A stretch of 64,000 nucleotides of DNA from Hericium rajendrae (GCA_033439255.1 CM065883.1:806001-870000); one strand, 5' to 3'. Positions 49,112-59,789 are shown, numbered from the stretch's first letter. Numbers and translations: made by a program. Notes: generated by a model from the sequence alone, not told the origin.

Positions 49112-49356
49112 GTCGTCTTCCGGAAGATAAGAGAGACGGGAGAGGGAGGGGGCAAGGTTGCGGCCGGACGCTGGATTGTATTAGTTGGATCTTGCTCACG
49201 CTTGGAAATTGCTCAGCGTCCATTTGCATCAGCGCCATGACACAATCCCGCCCCGTCTGCCGCCCGTGCCGAGCCGAGTCTATCCAATGACTCGGCCCCG
49301 TCTCCATCTTCCCCAAACATTCAATCTTTCTGACTGCTCGCTCTTACGTTCTCGAC
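49112..49356. promoter_or_regulatory. Shared divergent promoter of the TVP38-like gene and PheRS alpha
   Basis: A gap of 245 bases. On the plus strand, CCAAT occurs at about 49285 (tatccaatgactcgg), some 70 bases upstream of the PheRS alpha start codon, and the leader is rich in C and T. Confidence 0.45.
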
Positions 49357-51397
49357 ATGGCCGAGGAGCTCCAGCAGCTCATCCTCAACATCCTCGACCA
49401 GCGCGGAACCATCGATGACACCCGCACACTCACCCTCCCTGGAGCATCCCAGCCTGCTGCGACAAGCGATGCACAAATCACAATCCTCGGCGCGCTCAAC
49501 TCTCTCGATAGCAGAGAGGTGATCTCCATGTCCATCGGATCCCATCACATCTCATTCATGTCCCCATGTTCCCTAGATGATAAAATATGAACCACACGAG
49601 ACCCTCTCCCATGTCCTGACACAGGAGGGTGCCCAAATTGCGCTGCAAGGCTCGCATGAGGCTCGGGTGTGGGCCGCACTGCCGTCCAAGGGCGCTGGTG
49701 CACCTGTCAAGCCTGCCGAGCTCAAAAAGCTTGTCGGTGACGAGACCGCGAAGGTCGGACAGGGACGTGCGTTCAAGAACGGATGGATCGCGAAGGAAGG
49801 CGATGGCCTCGTCAAGATCGTACGTCGTGTCCCGTGTAATCCACGCGTATGTTACTTAGGTACAGAATCGCATAGAAATCCGAGATCCGCGATACCACAC
49901 AAGAAGAATTGCGTGAAGTCGACTCGACAGGTACATTAAAGACCGGAGAGAAAGCCCTAGCCGATCTGCGAAAACGCAAGCTGATCATTCAAAAGTCAGC
50001 CTGATCTGAATCTCGAGTCTTCATCCTCTCAAATCTCTTTCGATGCAGGAAGGGTCAATGGTTCACCGTGCGCAAGGGCCCCAATTTCAGCACGTTAACT
50101 GCGAAACCTCTCACAGACCTGACCGTTGATATGTTGACTTCGTGAGTCATTCCGCCATCCCGATGTTCGAACTAGGACCAAGCATTCCATAGCGGCTCCT
50201 GGAAATCCTCAAATTTCAAAAAGTACAACTTCGAAGCCGAGGGTATACCCACCAGCGGCGGCGCGCTGCATCCACTCCTCAAGGTCCGCGAGGAGATGCG
50301 GAATATTTTCTTAGAGATGGGGTGAGCCATACCACCGCGCCTTACCACACCTCTCGCTCACCGCGGTACAGTTTTGCGGAAATGCCCACGTCCTCCTTCG
50401 TCGAATCCGGCTTCTGGTGCTTCGACGCGCTCTTTGTCCCACAACAACACCCCGCCCGCGACCTCCAGGACACCTTCTACCTCTCCGACCCCATCAAGTC
50501 CCTGCCCCCGCCTCGCGACTACTACGAGCGCGTCTCAAGAGTGCACGAACACGGCGGGTACGGCTCGCTCGGCTACCGCGTGCCCTGGTCCGACGAGGAG
50601 TCGCGTAAGCTCCTCCTGCGCACGCACACGACCGCGTCCTCCGCGCACATGCTGTACAAGCTCGCCGCGCGCTGCCGCGGCGAGGTGCCCGCAGGCGAGG
50701 AGTACGATTGGGGCGGCACTAACGGGCGTGTCGAGCGCGCGGAGGGGATCGACGACGGCTTCCGCCCCGCGAAGCTGTTCAGCATCGACAGAGTGTTCCG
50801 CAACGAGACGATGGACGCGACGCATCTCGCAGAGTTCCACCAGGTGGAGGGTGTCGTTGCGGACCGCGGGTTGACGCTCGCTGACCTGATTGGTATGTGT
50901 ACATTGCCGCATTTCGGAGAGCCGCCCGGTGACGCATGATGATTCGTATAGGATTCATGCGCGTCTTCTTCAAGAAGATGGGCATCGAGAATGTGCGCTT
51001 CAAGCCGGCGTACAACCCGTACACGGAGGTAAGCCGCTCGTCCATTGAAGCGTCGCAGTGGGCTTAGCAGTCGTCCTGCAGCCCTCCCTCGAGATCTTCG
51101 CCTTCCACCCGCAGCTCAACAAATGGGTCGAAGTGGGCAACAGCGGCATGTTCCGCCCCGAGCTGCTCGAGCCCATGGGCTTTCCCAAAGACGTGCACGT
51201 CCACGGATGGGGCATCAGTCTCGAGCGGCCCACCATGATTCGGTCAGTGCTTTCCTCTCACGACCCCGGGCAATCGCAATCTCATCGCATCTGTGCATTT
51301 TGGTTTTGACAGTTATGGCATCAACAACATCCGGACGCTGGTCGGCCACAAAGTACCCATTGAGAGCGTGGAGAAGGCGCCGGCTGTCAGGTTCTGA
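49357..51397 (+). CDS. FRS2: Phenylalanine-tRNA ligase alpha subunit, cytosolic
   Basis: Catalytic subunit of the cytosolic heterotetrameric PheRS. The N-terminal winged-helix part reads [40 protein letters not shown] and [20 protein letters not shown]. The class II core begins [19 protein letters not shown] (motif 1 region), then [20 protein letters not shown] and [12 protein letters not shown]. Motif 2 is [20 protein letters not shown] and [20 protein letters not shown]. Motif 3 is [20 protein letters not shown], ending [20 protein letters not shown] and RF at 51397. All three class II motifs are intact; ligase length is normal at about 500 residues. There are about seven short introns. The start ATG at 49357 lies after a short leader. 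The gene for the partner beta subunit lies at the right end of this window. Confidence 0.96.
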
Positions 51398-51836
51398 GTC
51401 TGAGCGCATCACGCGTCCTGGGGGCGGTGAGAAACGAAGGAAGAAGTATGCATGTAGAACTAACACACACATGTTGTTGCATTAGATATATCCCTAGCCC
51501 AATGGTGGTGCAAAGTGTCATTTTGCTGTATGTCATGGCCAGGAACCGGATGCGTGTACCGCGGCCCAAAAATATGCGAACTCATGATACCGGCCTCTGT
51601 TGCTGACCTCACACAGAACTTGAAGGCTCGTCATAATGACCCGAGCAAGGTGAGTACATCTCGTCACTCTCTCCTTCTGAAGCAATTGGCTGTGGCTCAC
51701 CGTCTCCAGCTAATTCATAGACTTAGAAATAGGCACAATAGATTCTATTCTCTGAATTACGTGCATCAGTCAGTCCAAAACTCGAAAGAAATTCGACAGT
51801 CAAAATCAATCAAGAAATTCGTATTTTATACAGTGC
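51398..51836. other. Downstream region of PheRS alpha
   Basis: AT-rich relative to its surroundings. The small open frame at 51515-51946 has no coding character and runs into the tandem duplication. No gene is called. Confidence 0.45.
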
Positions 51837-52068
51837 GCTGGTATCATACAAAGGACTATCCTACACGTCCAAGGCACAGAGACATCGGCGTAATGTGCCA
51901 ATTCCATATTCAAACCCGGGCCTATTCTCGATTCCGATTTCCCTAATCCGCATTCCACACCGTAAGCTGGTATCGTACAAGAACTATTCACCAAGTCCAA
52001 AGCATAGAGCCATCGCTATAACGTGCCAATTCCATACTCAGATCCTATCCTCGATTTCGATTTCCTTC
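51837..52068. repeat. Diverged tandem duplication, period about 129 bases
   Basis: Copy 1 spans 51837 to about 51942 and copy 2 spans 51966 to about 52068. Both begin gctggtatc and share, in the same order, tacaa, actat, gtccaa, gccatcg/gacatcg, cgtgccaattccata/tgtgccaattccata, cctattctcga/cctatcctcga and gatttc. Substitutions and small length differences show it is old. It lies between the PheRS alpha 3' end and the HSP20 3' end and encodes nothing visible. Confidence 0.8.
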
Positions 52069-52077
52069 AGATGAAAT

Positions 52078-52665
52078 TTACGAGATGGTGATGCGCTTAG
52101 GCGCCTGCTCAGGCGACGATCTCGGGAAGGTGACCGTCAGGACGCCATTCTCCATGGACGCCTTGATCTCCTCAACCTATCATGCCTAGTCAGTATCCGA
52201 AAGAACTCTATATATTTCACTTTGCGAATGTTTACCTTGATTCCCTGGGGCACTGGCAGCGCGCGGGAGAACTTCCCGAACCTGCGCTCGCGCACGGCGT
52301 AACCGTGTTCGTCGTGCTGGGAGGAGACACTCGTTTCGCCCGAAACCGTAAGTGCGTTGTTCCGGACGTCGATCTGGACGTCCTCCTTCTTGAGGCCTGG
52401 GAGCTCAAAGGTCGCGGTCACGGTGTTCGACTGTGCGTCCTCGTGCACGTCCATCCTGTTCCGGCGTTCGTTAGCGTGGACGTCGTGGGTGCGTGGGCCG
52501 TGCAGTGGCTTACCTTGGCCTCAGGACGGTTGAGCTGGCGTCGGTGATGTTCCTGCGGCCTCCGCGCTGGACCTGGCCGTTGCCAGCTCGCGCGGAGAAA
52601 GCCTCGTCGAAGAGCCTGTCGAACTCGGAAAGAGAGTAGAAGGGCTCGTAGAAGAAAAGAGACAT
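52078..52665 (-). CDS. Small heat shock protein, HSP20 family
   Basis: ATP-independent chaperone that holds unfolding proteins. The N-terminus is MSLFFYEPFYSLSEFDRLFD followed by EAFSARAGNGQVQRGGRRNI. The alpha-crystallin domain reads MDVHEDAQSNTVTATFELPG, LKKEDVQIDVRNNALTVSGE, YAVRERRFGKFSRALPVPQG and ASMENGVLTVTFPRSSPEQ. The family signature GVLTV is intact. The C-terminal end RITIS before the stop at 52078 matches the I/V-x-I/V anchor that drives oligomer assembly. Two introns of about 50 nt interrupt the domain. The length of about 160 residues is typical. Upstream are a TATA box at 52756-52762 and a heat shock element at 52900-52917, which agree with heat induction. Confidence 0.95.
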
Positions 52666-52755
52666 TTTGATTGTAGGCAAGAGCTTGGAAGGTCAGGAGA
52701 GTGTTAAATGCGAATATTTGTCTTGTTGCTGAACCGCAGGACAGCTGCAGACCGT

Positions 52756-52762
52756 TTATATA
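52756..52762 (-). promoter_or_regulatory. TATA box of HSP20
   Basis: The minus strand reads TATATAA, about 91 bases upstream of the HSP20 start codon. The distance suits a TATA box with a leader of about 60 bases. Confidence 0.6.
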
Positions 52763-52899
52763 CCTGTCGGGCGTGATGATCTCTTGCTGAACAGGGAATA
52801 TTATGGAGTTTTCTAGATCCTCCGCGTTCTCTGGTAGACATCATCTAGTACTAAATTCGTCTTGTCACGGTCTCCGAATATGGAAGCGATGGTGCTGTC

Positions 52900-52917
52900 G
52901 AACATTCTGGAGCATTC
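52900..52917 (-). promoter_or_regulatory. Heat shock element upstream of HSP20
   Basis: gaacattctggagcattc has four alternating units spaced by two bases (GAA-ca-TTC-tg-GAG-ca-TTC); three units are perfect. This is the consensus bound by heat shock factor trimers. It is about 235 bases from the HSP20 start and about 140 upstream of the TATA box. Confidence 0.7.
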
Positions 52918-53058
52918 TCCCGTCATCGAGGTCACTGCCCGCCTTCTGTTCAAGAGAATGTGAGATGGAAGAAATCGATTCAACGAGAAGCGTCAGAGTA
53001 GTTCAATTTGTGTATTGAAATCTACAAAAGTAATGGACACACTCGCCGCCTTCCCCGA

Positions 53059-55518
53059 CTAGAATGAGAACATTGCGGCGTTCTTCCGCGTACCGAACAT
53101 GTACACCAAGGCTTGGCTCATGAACAGTCCGACAGTGATACCGATGGTGACGGCGATCATAGCACCACCAATATCAATGCCGTTCCCGGAGGCGCTGATA
53201 CCTCCAGCTTGAGACAGACCCGACTGAAAACGCATTGTGAACCAAGGGAAAGGAGATGCACAAAGAAGATATTGCTTACAGGCACCAAGAAGAGCACGCC
53301 AGTAACCATAGACGTGAACGCGGTACCGCCCATCTTCCGGGAATATGCATTTCCCAGCACACCGACCGCGAACGCGCCGATGGCCGACACGACGTCCGAG
53401 CGGTTGAAGATGTAATGGTTCGCGATCTTGTTAGCCGCGTACGCGAAGCACGAGATGACGACCATGACGATCAGCTGCTTGCTCCTCCACGGCTGCAGAT
53501 TGGCGAGGGAGCTGAGGATGGAGAAGAGTGGCACGATGAAGAACTGCGCCCACCACGGGAAGGGCTGCAGGTACCACGGAACTCCGGGGGGCGGTAGCAG
53601 CCGTTGACAATGTGCTCCTCCGTCAGCGTCGAGCCATTCATGAACGTGAAGGTGCCGAAGAGCGGGCCATCAGGCCCGAAGCGAGTCGAGTTGTCCGAGA
53701 CGAAGGCACCTGTGTAGACGATGCTGCGTGTCATGGCCTCGGCGAGTGCATCTAGGCGGTGGCGAGAGCCATGGTCGAACAGAAGATAGAGATCTGAACC
53801 AATCTGGAGGCCAAAGCCGAGGAAAAGGGTATAGATAAGCGCGTATACCATTTTCACGGATCCCGTCAAGATATTCTTGGACGCCAGCTCAAGCGAACTG
53901 CTGACTGTTGAGAATAGATAAGGCGAAGGAATAGGGGACAAAAAGAAAGAGACGTACGAATGAGATAACCAGGAAGGATGCCGACAATACCAGCGGATGA
54001 GATAGCAGTATAACAAAAGATTTGACTCTTGATACTACTCAACCCGCGGGCGAGGAAGGATATGAAAATGGCAATAGTAATCCTGTGGAAGGTGTCAGAG
54101 AATGTACGAAGAAGTCCGGGAAAGCAAAGCGCACTCAAAGACGTTGGCGTATAAAGCACTCTTGGTGACCAGAGTAAGCTGCAGGGCACAGAGGACGAAC
54201 GACCCAAAGCCCGCAATCCACATATCCAAAAATGAGCCACCGAAGGCGAGCGTACAGATTAGAGCCGAGAGCCAAAAACCAAGGATGCATCGAGGGATAG
54301 TGCTGTAGATCGGCGGAGCATTCAAAGCTCAATCAAAATATTCGTTGCCCTTTTCGCGCTGATCTCGTCGTGAACGACTTGTCGATAGATGGTGTGCACC
54401 TTATGCAGGTTGCCAAGCGCAAGACGACCACCACATTTGACGTAGTGCGTTTCTGACGTCTTCATCTCCGGATCGCCAAATGAGACAAGCACAATGTTGG
54501 GCAAATGAATGAACTCGGCGTCGATCTCAAGAATACGGGAGGCGGCGACAAGTTGCGACTCAATACGATGGGAAGGTGCACCGTAGGTCATCAGTGATTT
54601 AGCCAGCGTGATGATAAACTTCTGCCGGTTCAAAACAGCTGAGAACGGACGAATGAGCAATCGAAAAGCAGAACGCAGAAACAAAGAGGCTCACAAGTCA
54701 CGTTAAACTGAATCTTGATCTTCTGCGCCTCCTTTCGCCGTTGCTTATACGACATATAGCGCAAATCCATCTGCTTTTGACAGTTTTTCTCCAGGTCGTC
54801 CGGATCGTCCAGCAGCATCCTCGTCGCGCCCGTGACCTTCGGATCGTCAGGATCTAGGGGCCCGAGCCAATGGAGACATTCGAGTCGATGCGATTCATGC
54901 CCCAACCGCCCGTCGAGCCGGCACACGATAGAGAGCGGTCGGTGTCCTGATCCCAGTCGCGTCCACCCCCACGCTCCGCATCCCGCAGGTCCAGCAGATT
55001 CGCGGTGAGCCCGCGATGAGCAGTGGGGTTCGGGTATCCGTCGCATCCCGTGGGCATGTCGTCTCGCGACTGGCGATTCCGCCCAGCATCGAGCTCATAG
55101 GAACGGGGCTGCTTTTCGTACGCGGTGCTGGAAGAGCGGCGCCGTCGTGAGGTCGAGACCGGGTTCCGCGCCCGCGAGCGTCGGCGGGTGGGTCGATGTC
55201 GTAGGGATGCCTGTAGGATGAGAAACTGAACTTATCACCATTCTCTGGTGGCTGTCCGTGACCGGGGTCATATAGTGTCTGTTCGCTCTCATCTGAGCCA
55301 CGGCGATCCGCGCCTTGGGTATAGGCCGGGGGAGGGTTGGGAACCGAGCCCATGTTCGATCTCCATTGCGACGACGCTTGGCCGTCGCGGAAAGGGTTGG
55401 ACGGGTCGTTGGTATCAGCACCGGCAGGTTGGACAGGAGAGGGAAGATCGTCTTCGAAATGAACCCTCGAGCGCTGGCGCTGCATGCCGGGGCGTTCGGG
55501 TGAAGGCATGTTGATCAA
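53059..55518 (-). CDS. ThrE/PRM10-like transporter (DUF1212 family)
   Basis: Polytopic membrane protein related to yeast pheromone-regulated Prm10 and bacterial threonine exporter ThrE. The first 230 residues are disordered and charged (MINMPSPERPGMQRQRSRVH). The soluble ThrE part follows: FIITLAKSLMTYGAPSHRIE, SQLVAASRILEIDAEFIHLP, NIVLVSFGDPEMKTSETHYV, LHKVHTIYRQVVHDEISAKR. Membrane segments include IPRCILGFWLSALICTLAFG, WIAGFGSFVLCALQLTLVTK, IAIFISFLARGLSS and VYALIYTLFLGFGLQIGSDL. Later blocks are LQPWRSKQLIVMVVISCFAY, SAIGAFAVGVLGNAYSRKMG and GTAFTSMVTGVLFLVP. The last helix is IAVTIGITVGLFMSQALVYM and the protein ends NAAMFSF at 53059. About nine introns are present. The substrate is unknown. 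The start may also be the in-frame Met at 55509. Confidence 0.9.
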
Positions 55519-56249
55519 GGGCGGAGGAGACTCTGGGTAGAAATGTAGCGTGAGCGGATCGGGGGAAAGACCTGCTTTCGCTCGACTCTATCATAGAAGC
55601 AAAAAATATTAACGAGATGAATCGATGCAGACCAGTTTTGAAATCGCCCAGCGGAAGCTCCAACTCAGGCATTGCAGTTCAGACCGACTGCCCAGCAGTT
55701 ACGATCCTGTGCCATGTCGTGTGAGTTAGCACCAACCATAAATCGGAGTTATCGTTTCTGAAATGAAGGACAAACCACGCCAGGGAATCAACACGTTTGA
55801 TGAAGTTCCTCATATGTACGTCCCAAGCACATCCCGCCGTAATAATTAATGAGTCCTGGCATCCATACCAGCTGTCCTGCGCTTCTCGCCTGGGCCAAAG
55901 CAAGAGACATTCCTAACCCGGCTGATGACCTGCTATTTGCGACCGATACTAATTGCTGATTTCCGAAGTCAGAAAGCTCCGGCAAGTTCGCAGAATGTGT
56001 GTATTCCTTCCAACTTGTTTCCCTGACTGCCGATCTTCTTACAATGCCCATTTGACTGCAGTTTCTGTCAATGCGTTGACGTTCCATTCTAGTTCAGACC
56101 AACTACATGTCAGCGAGGTATCCTTGCCAATAAAATTAACGCGTTAAATCAAATCAAGCACTCACTGAATAAAAGGCGGGGCACAGACCATTACAACAGC
56201 TCTTTGGCTCTTGTGCAAAAAAAAATCGCCGCTCTGCCGGCTCTGGCGA
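55519..56249. other. Intergenic region without a recognised gene
   Basis: About 730 bases, AT-richer than its surroundings. Open frames here are short and match nothing I know. It should hold the PRM10-like promoter. Confidence 0.45.
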
Positions 56250-57159
56250 TATCCACTTTTCGCTCCGCTCGAATACACGGTCACCGCACCGTAATACATG
56301 TCCAAGGCCGCGGTCAACCTGGTCGCGGCTAACCTGGCCGCGGTGGCGTACAAGGCGCACGGCGGTCTGGTCTTCCTCGCGCGCAGGGCTGATGAACACC
56401 AGCAGCATGGGCGCTGGTTCTCAATTGCGTCCTAGCCAAGCCGGAGGATGTCGATGAGTCTGTGGCTGCCGCTGTTACAACCTGCCGTCGGAACGCCCGC
56501 TCACGTCGATGGAGTGTGAGCGCGATGCTCGTGGTTATTTATCCACAATTTGAAGCTGGACATGACTTTCTGGATGAAGCTCTTCTTGACAAAGGGGAGG
56601 AATACATTGATGGTGTGGACGACGCCGGCGACATTCACGTTGAACTGTTCGAATGTGAGAGGGGGGATCTTGTCGAGAGAATTCGGACGGAGAGCTTACC
56701 CCCCGTGAGGAGGTCCTGGATTAGGACATTATCCGAGAGACTGTAGTGGCATTAGAGATCAGGATTTGACCATGTCATGGAAAGTGGAAGCGCACTATTT
56801 GTCAAGCGGAATATTTTCTCTCTCTCGCTGGGCGACCAGGCAGCATCGTCGATCAGCACATCCAAAGACCCGCCAAGGACCTTGGCCGTTACCGCCGTGG
56901 AAGCCTGCACGAAATCCGCGCATTAGTCCGCGATCGCTGATGTCGGTTCGCACGATGTGGACGTTCTCATGCCGCAGGTCCCGCAGACTCTATGCCGTCG
57001 CAAGACTGCGGACGAGCACGATGACAATGTTCTCGGGTTTCTCGCTCTGTAGGGCGAGTGGTGAGATGGGTAAAATTCTGTTGCGGGGAACCCGTACCAG
57101 TTGGCGCACGAACTCAAAGCCTATGCTGCGGTTCGCGCCTGTAATGGCAAAGGATGGCA
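56250..57159 (-). pseudogene. Short-chain dehydrogenase pseudogene with an inverted tail
   Basis: On the minus strand, the start at 57159 gives MPSFAITGANRSIGFEFVRQ, an intact Rossmann TGxxxxIG-type motif as TGANRSIG. The body follows: ENIVIVLVRSLATA, a stop, then LRDLRHENVHIVRTDISDRG. GGSLDVLIDDAAWSPSER (the usual NNAA is altered to DDAA) and FNVNVAGVVHTINVFLPFVK lie in other frames. At least one in-frame stop and two frame changes break it. The C-terminal part is on the plus strand instead: near 56295, YMSKAAVNLVAANLAAVAYK then AHGGLVFLA, which is the SDR catalytic helix (YxxxSK, here with only part of the spacing) and the strand after it. So the tail was inverted after or during decay. A dead member of the common fungal cytosolic SDR family. 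Confidence 0.72.
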
Positions 57160-57927
57160 TCTCATGCGTAGTATTTGAATAGAGTGCTTTAGCGGATTTT
57201 ATATTGGGCTGGTCGACTGCCGCCGATCAGGATAATCACTGGATGTGAATCCAGCGGCGGGGGACTAAGAATTGCGCGACCAGCGGCGAGAGACTCTGGA
57301 ACAAATAAGGCGTACGAGCTATCTCTCATTTTTGAGATGGATACCGGACGCGTTGATCTCAATATGTACGAGGGAAGCAGGTTCGAAGAGAATAACGCCT
57401 ACGTGCTTACGATGTGCCGTCACCAGTTTGAGGCTGAGTAAACGTAGCCTGTCTCCATTTCGAGGCAGGTGCCGATCGCATCGCCCTCGAGGCGTATGCC
57501 GCGGCGGGACTCGACAGGACTCGACAGGACTCGCCTGGCGGATGCATGGTGCCCATTGGACGGCTGACTGACGGCGGCAATGGGCATCCTCTTCGGTATC
57601 AAATATTGCTGCCTGCTGACAGAGGCTGAATTAGTGTCGTGAGAGATATACTGAAGGGTTCAACAAACCGCGATATCTTCCTGACTCCACCGCACATAAA
57701 TTAATATACTCGAGAAACTAGTCAAAATCAAAATCACGCAGCCTGCTTACGCCGCATGCAAAAGCATACATGGCGGTTTGGGAGCGAGATAAATTTTTAG
57801 AAAAAAAGATCAACGCTTTGAATTGACGCGAAAGGGTATACAATGCCACCGCTGCCCTGTCCAATGGCAATAAGCCTCAAACCCAAGGAGGAAAAAAAGG
57901 CAGCGGACAGAACACACCTCATGCCCG
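57160..57927. other. Intergenic region with a short tandem repeat
   Basis: No gene recognised. It contains the decamer ggactcgaca in 2.7 copies at 57507-57533 and a CCTCGAGG palindrome at 57485-57492. The last part, near 57780-57830, is AT-rich and should be the 3' end of the GNAT gene. Confidence 0.5.
57507..57533. repeat. Short tandem repeat, decamer ggactcgaca
   Basis: Two full units at 57507-57516 and 57517-57526, then a partial unit. A microsatellite-like slip repeat in noncoding DNA. Confidence 0.75.
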
Positions 57928-58581
57928 TCACGCCCCCTTCCATTTCTCGAACCGCAGCCCCATATTCGACCGCGGCGCGCCCTCGATCGGCTCAAACCCA
58001 AGGCGCGCATAAAACTTGCCCGCGTCCAGATTATTCGGGTCCATGCCCAGCCACACGCCATCAAGCCCGCGCGCCCGCAGCTCGTGCACCATCGCGCCGA
58101 TCAGCCGGCGCCCCCATCCCCGCCGCTGCACCTCCGGCAGCAGGTCGATGTGCATGTGCGCGGGGCTCCAGGCGAGGCACGCGGCGAGCGCGGGATCCGG
58201 CGCGGCGTGCAACAGGCGCACGTAACGCGCATCGGCGGCGGCCGTGCGCGCGCCGTCTGGGTCGTCGAGCGGGTATTGCGTGCGCAGCGGTGGCCACCAC
58301 GTCTCAGCGGCGGCCTGCTCGAATGCGCGCGTGTCGGAGGTGCCGAGGATGTAGCCTTTGATCGTGGCGGTGGTGTGGTCGTCGGGCGCGCTGTCGTCCG
58401 CAAGGACGAAGCCCCAGGTGATGTCGGGTATGTGCACGTACGGAAGCGCCCAGACAAGGCCCGGGAGCTCGCCGTGGGTGTGCAGTGGCTCGGCAGAAGC
58501 GCCGGCAGCGCCTGTGAGAAGGCAGATGCGCGAGAGCGCGGGCGCATCGGCGAGCGTCGCGGGGCGGATGGTCAGCGTCAT
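57928..58581 (-). CDS. GNAT-family N-acetyltransferase, intronless
   Basis: A single-exon protein of 217 residues. It begins MTLTIRPATLADAPALSRIC. An insert with PLHTHGELPGLVWALPYVHI and WGFVLADDSAPDDHTTATIK follows. The acetyl-CoA motif is HIDLLPEVQRRGWGRRLIGA with RRGWGRR as the Q/RxxGxG/A loop. Motif B is GVWLGMDPNNLDAGKFYARL and GFEPIEG, and the protein ends FEKWKGA at 57928. The block TWWPPLRTQYPLDDPD resembles the acetyltransferase-like domain of O-GlcNAcase and its bacterial relatives, but that domain is often inactive, so the substrate is open. The gene is unusually GC-rich, with strong G/C third positions, and is one of only two genes here lacking introns. The start at 58581 is chosen because the domain begins there; an in-frame Met lies further upstream at 58689. 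Confidence 0.88.
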   Translation of the reverse strand: MTLTIRPATLADAPALSRICLLTGAAGASAEPLHTHGELPGLVWALPYVHIPDITWGFVLADDSAPDDHTTATIKGYILGTSDTRAFEQAAAETWWPPLRTQYPLDDPDGARTAAADARYVRLLHAAPDPALAACLAWSPAHMHIDLLPEVQRRGWGRRLIGAMVHELRARGLDGVWLGMDPNNLDAGKFYARLGFEPIEGAPRSNMGLRFEKWKGA

Positions 58582-58916
58582 GGTGGTGGTCGCGATGCGG
58601 TATGTCGTGCGATTATTCTTGTCATGATGAACGGCCGATCTGATAACGCGCGTCGGGCGGTTCGCGTTTACAGTGAGTACTAGTGCCAATGAGATAGAAT
58701 CTGGCGGGCAGGCGCGGGCAGGCGGGTCACATGTCTACTGGACGAAGAGCATCATTGGACACGGCGCTAATTCGCCAAGGACATCAAAAGTAGCAGAGTC
58801 ATCTACGCTCACACTCGTGCCTGGGGCAATAGAGCGGATCACGCGACGGACGTAACAGGGTAGTTATGGAGAGCCGCAACTCCCGACACATGAGATGCGT
58901 GTAGATTGCACGATCG
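58582..58916. other. Intergenic spacer
   Basis: The stretch between the GNAT start and the EMC10 stop. It contains the GNAT promoter. No gene is seen. Confidence 0.5.
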
Positions 58917-59756
58917 CTACCGCCGGCCTCCTTGGCCAGCGCTCTCATTAGAACCAGGCGCAAACACTAAAACATGTCAGTGTCGAGAGCACGCCCAGAA
59001 GCGCATGGGACTTACTCATGACACCCAGAAGGAGGGCGATGTACATCCAGTACTTTTGCAGAAATGACTTTTCCTGTGCTGGCTTGACAGGCTGGCCCTG
59101 CGGTGTCAGCGGCGGAGGTGCGCGCAGCTCGGGCCTGGGAAGGGTCGAGCCAAAGGCAGGTGAGGAGCTGAGTAAAGGCACGGGTTTGTGATTACATACA
59201 GGGGCGGGCTCCCTGGGAAGAAAAGGAGCACCGAGGTGTTACGGGACGCAACCGCGACCGGGCTGGACTTGGATGTTACCGTGCGGCATGAGGCGTCGTG
59301 AGGGATGGGGCCAACGAAATAATCGAGAGCGTAAGGAACGCTACCAGGCTCTGCGGAATGGAGCACGATGGAGTCGATTGAGCTGCCTATAAGGTGACAC
59401 TGAAAATGAGATCATTCCGCGCGTCAACCAATAGGAGTGCCGGCGGGCCAGAGCATGGTGGAACGCACTGCTTTTACGGAGGAAATATGCCATGGAGCGT
59501 CGTCCGCTGCGGCGGATGAAGGGAGTGCAATCTGATACAAGGCGTCGTGAAGTGGGTCGGAGGCCTCGGCAAAGGATAGGAGGTCGGCCGCAAAGGCCGC
59601 AGCGGGTTGGAAAGAGACCTGGCCATCGTCGGTGATGTCGAGAAGACCGCGATTATAGAACTGGACATCGTCAAGTGATGGGTGGTAGATCCGGTGGTAG
59701 AGAGGGAGCTGGAGGGCATGGATCACGGGGAGGAGGAAGAGAAGACGGGCAGCCAT
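58917..59756 (-). CDS. EMC10: ER membrane protein complex subunit 10
   Basis: Part of the EMC insertase that inserts tail-anchored and multipass proteins at the ER. A signal peptide is present (MAARLLFLLPVIHALQ). The lumenal beta-sandwich includes YHRIYHPSLDDVQFYNRGLL, DITDDGQVSFQPAAAF and WHISSVKAVRSTMLWPAGTP, then YALDYFVGPIPHDASCRTV. The C-terminus has the family pattern of Pro-rich linker and helix: PPPLTPQGQPVKPAQEKSFL then QKYWMYIALLLGVM. The last intron joins this to FAPGSNESAGQGGRR and the stop at 58917, giving the Gly-rich cytosolic end typical of the family. Introns are about 50 nt. The length of about 240 residues is normal. Confidence 0.88.
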
Positions 59757-59789
59757 GGAGTGCGAGACGATGCTGCGAGTCGACGCGCT

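Noticed and set aside
50374-50874. Long plus-strand open frame rich in Arg, Ser and Pro
   Set aside because: It overlaps PheRS alpha in another frame and only reflects the GC-rich third positions of that gene.
57375-57390. Possible tRNA B-box (ggttcgaagag)
   Set aside because: It does not complete the GGTTCGANNCC pattern and no A-box or cloverleaf is present at the right distance.
57843-58683. Two plus-strand open frames of 172 and 199 residues
   Set aside because: Both are antisense to the GNAT gene; their Arg/Ala-rich composition follows from its high GC content.
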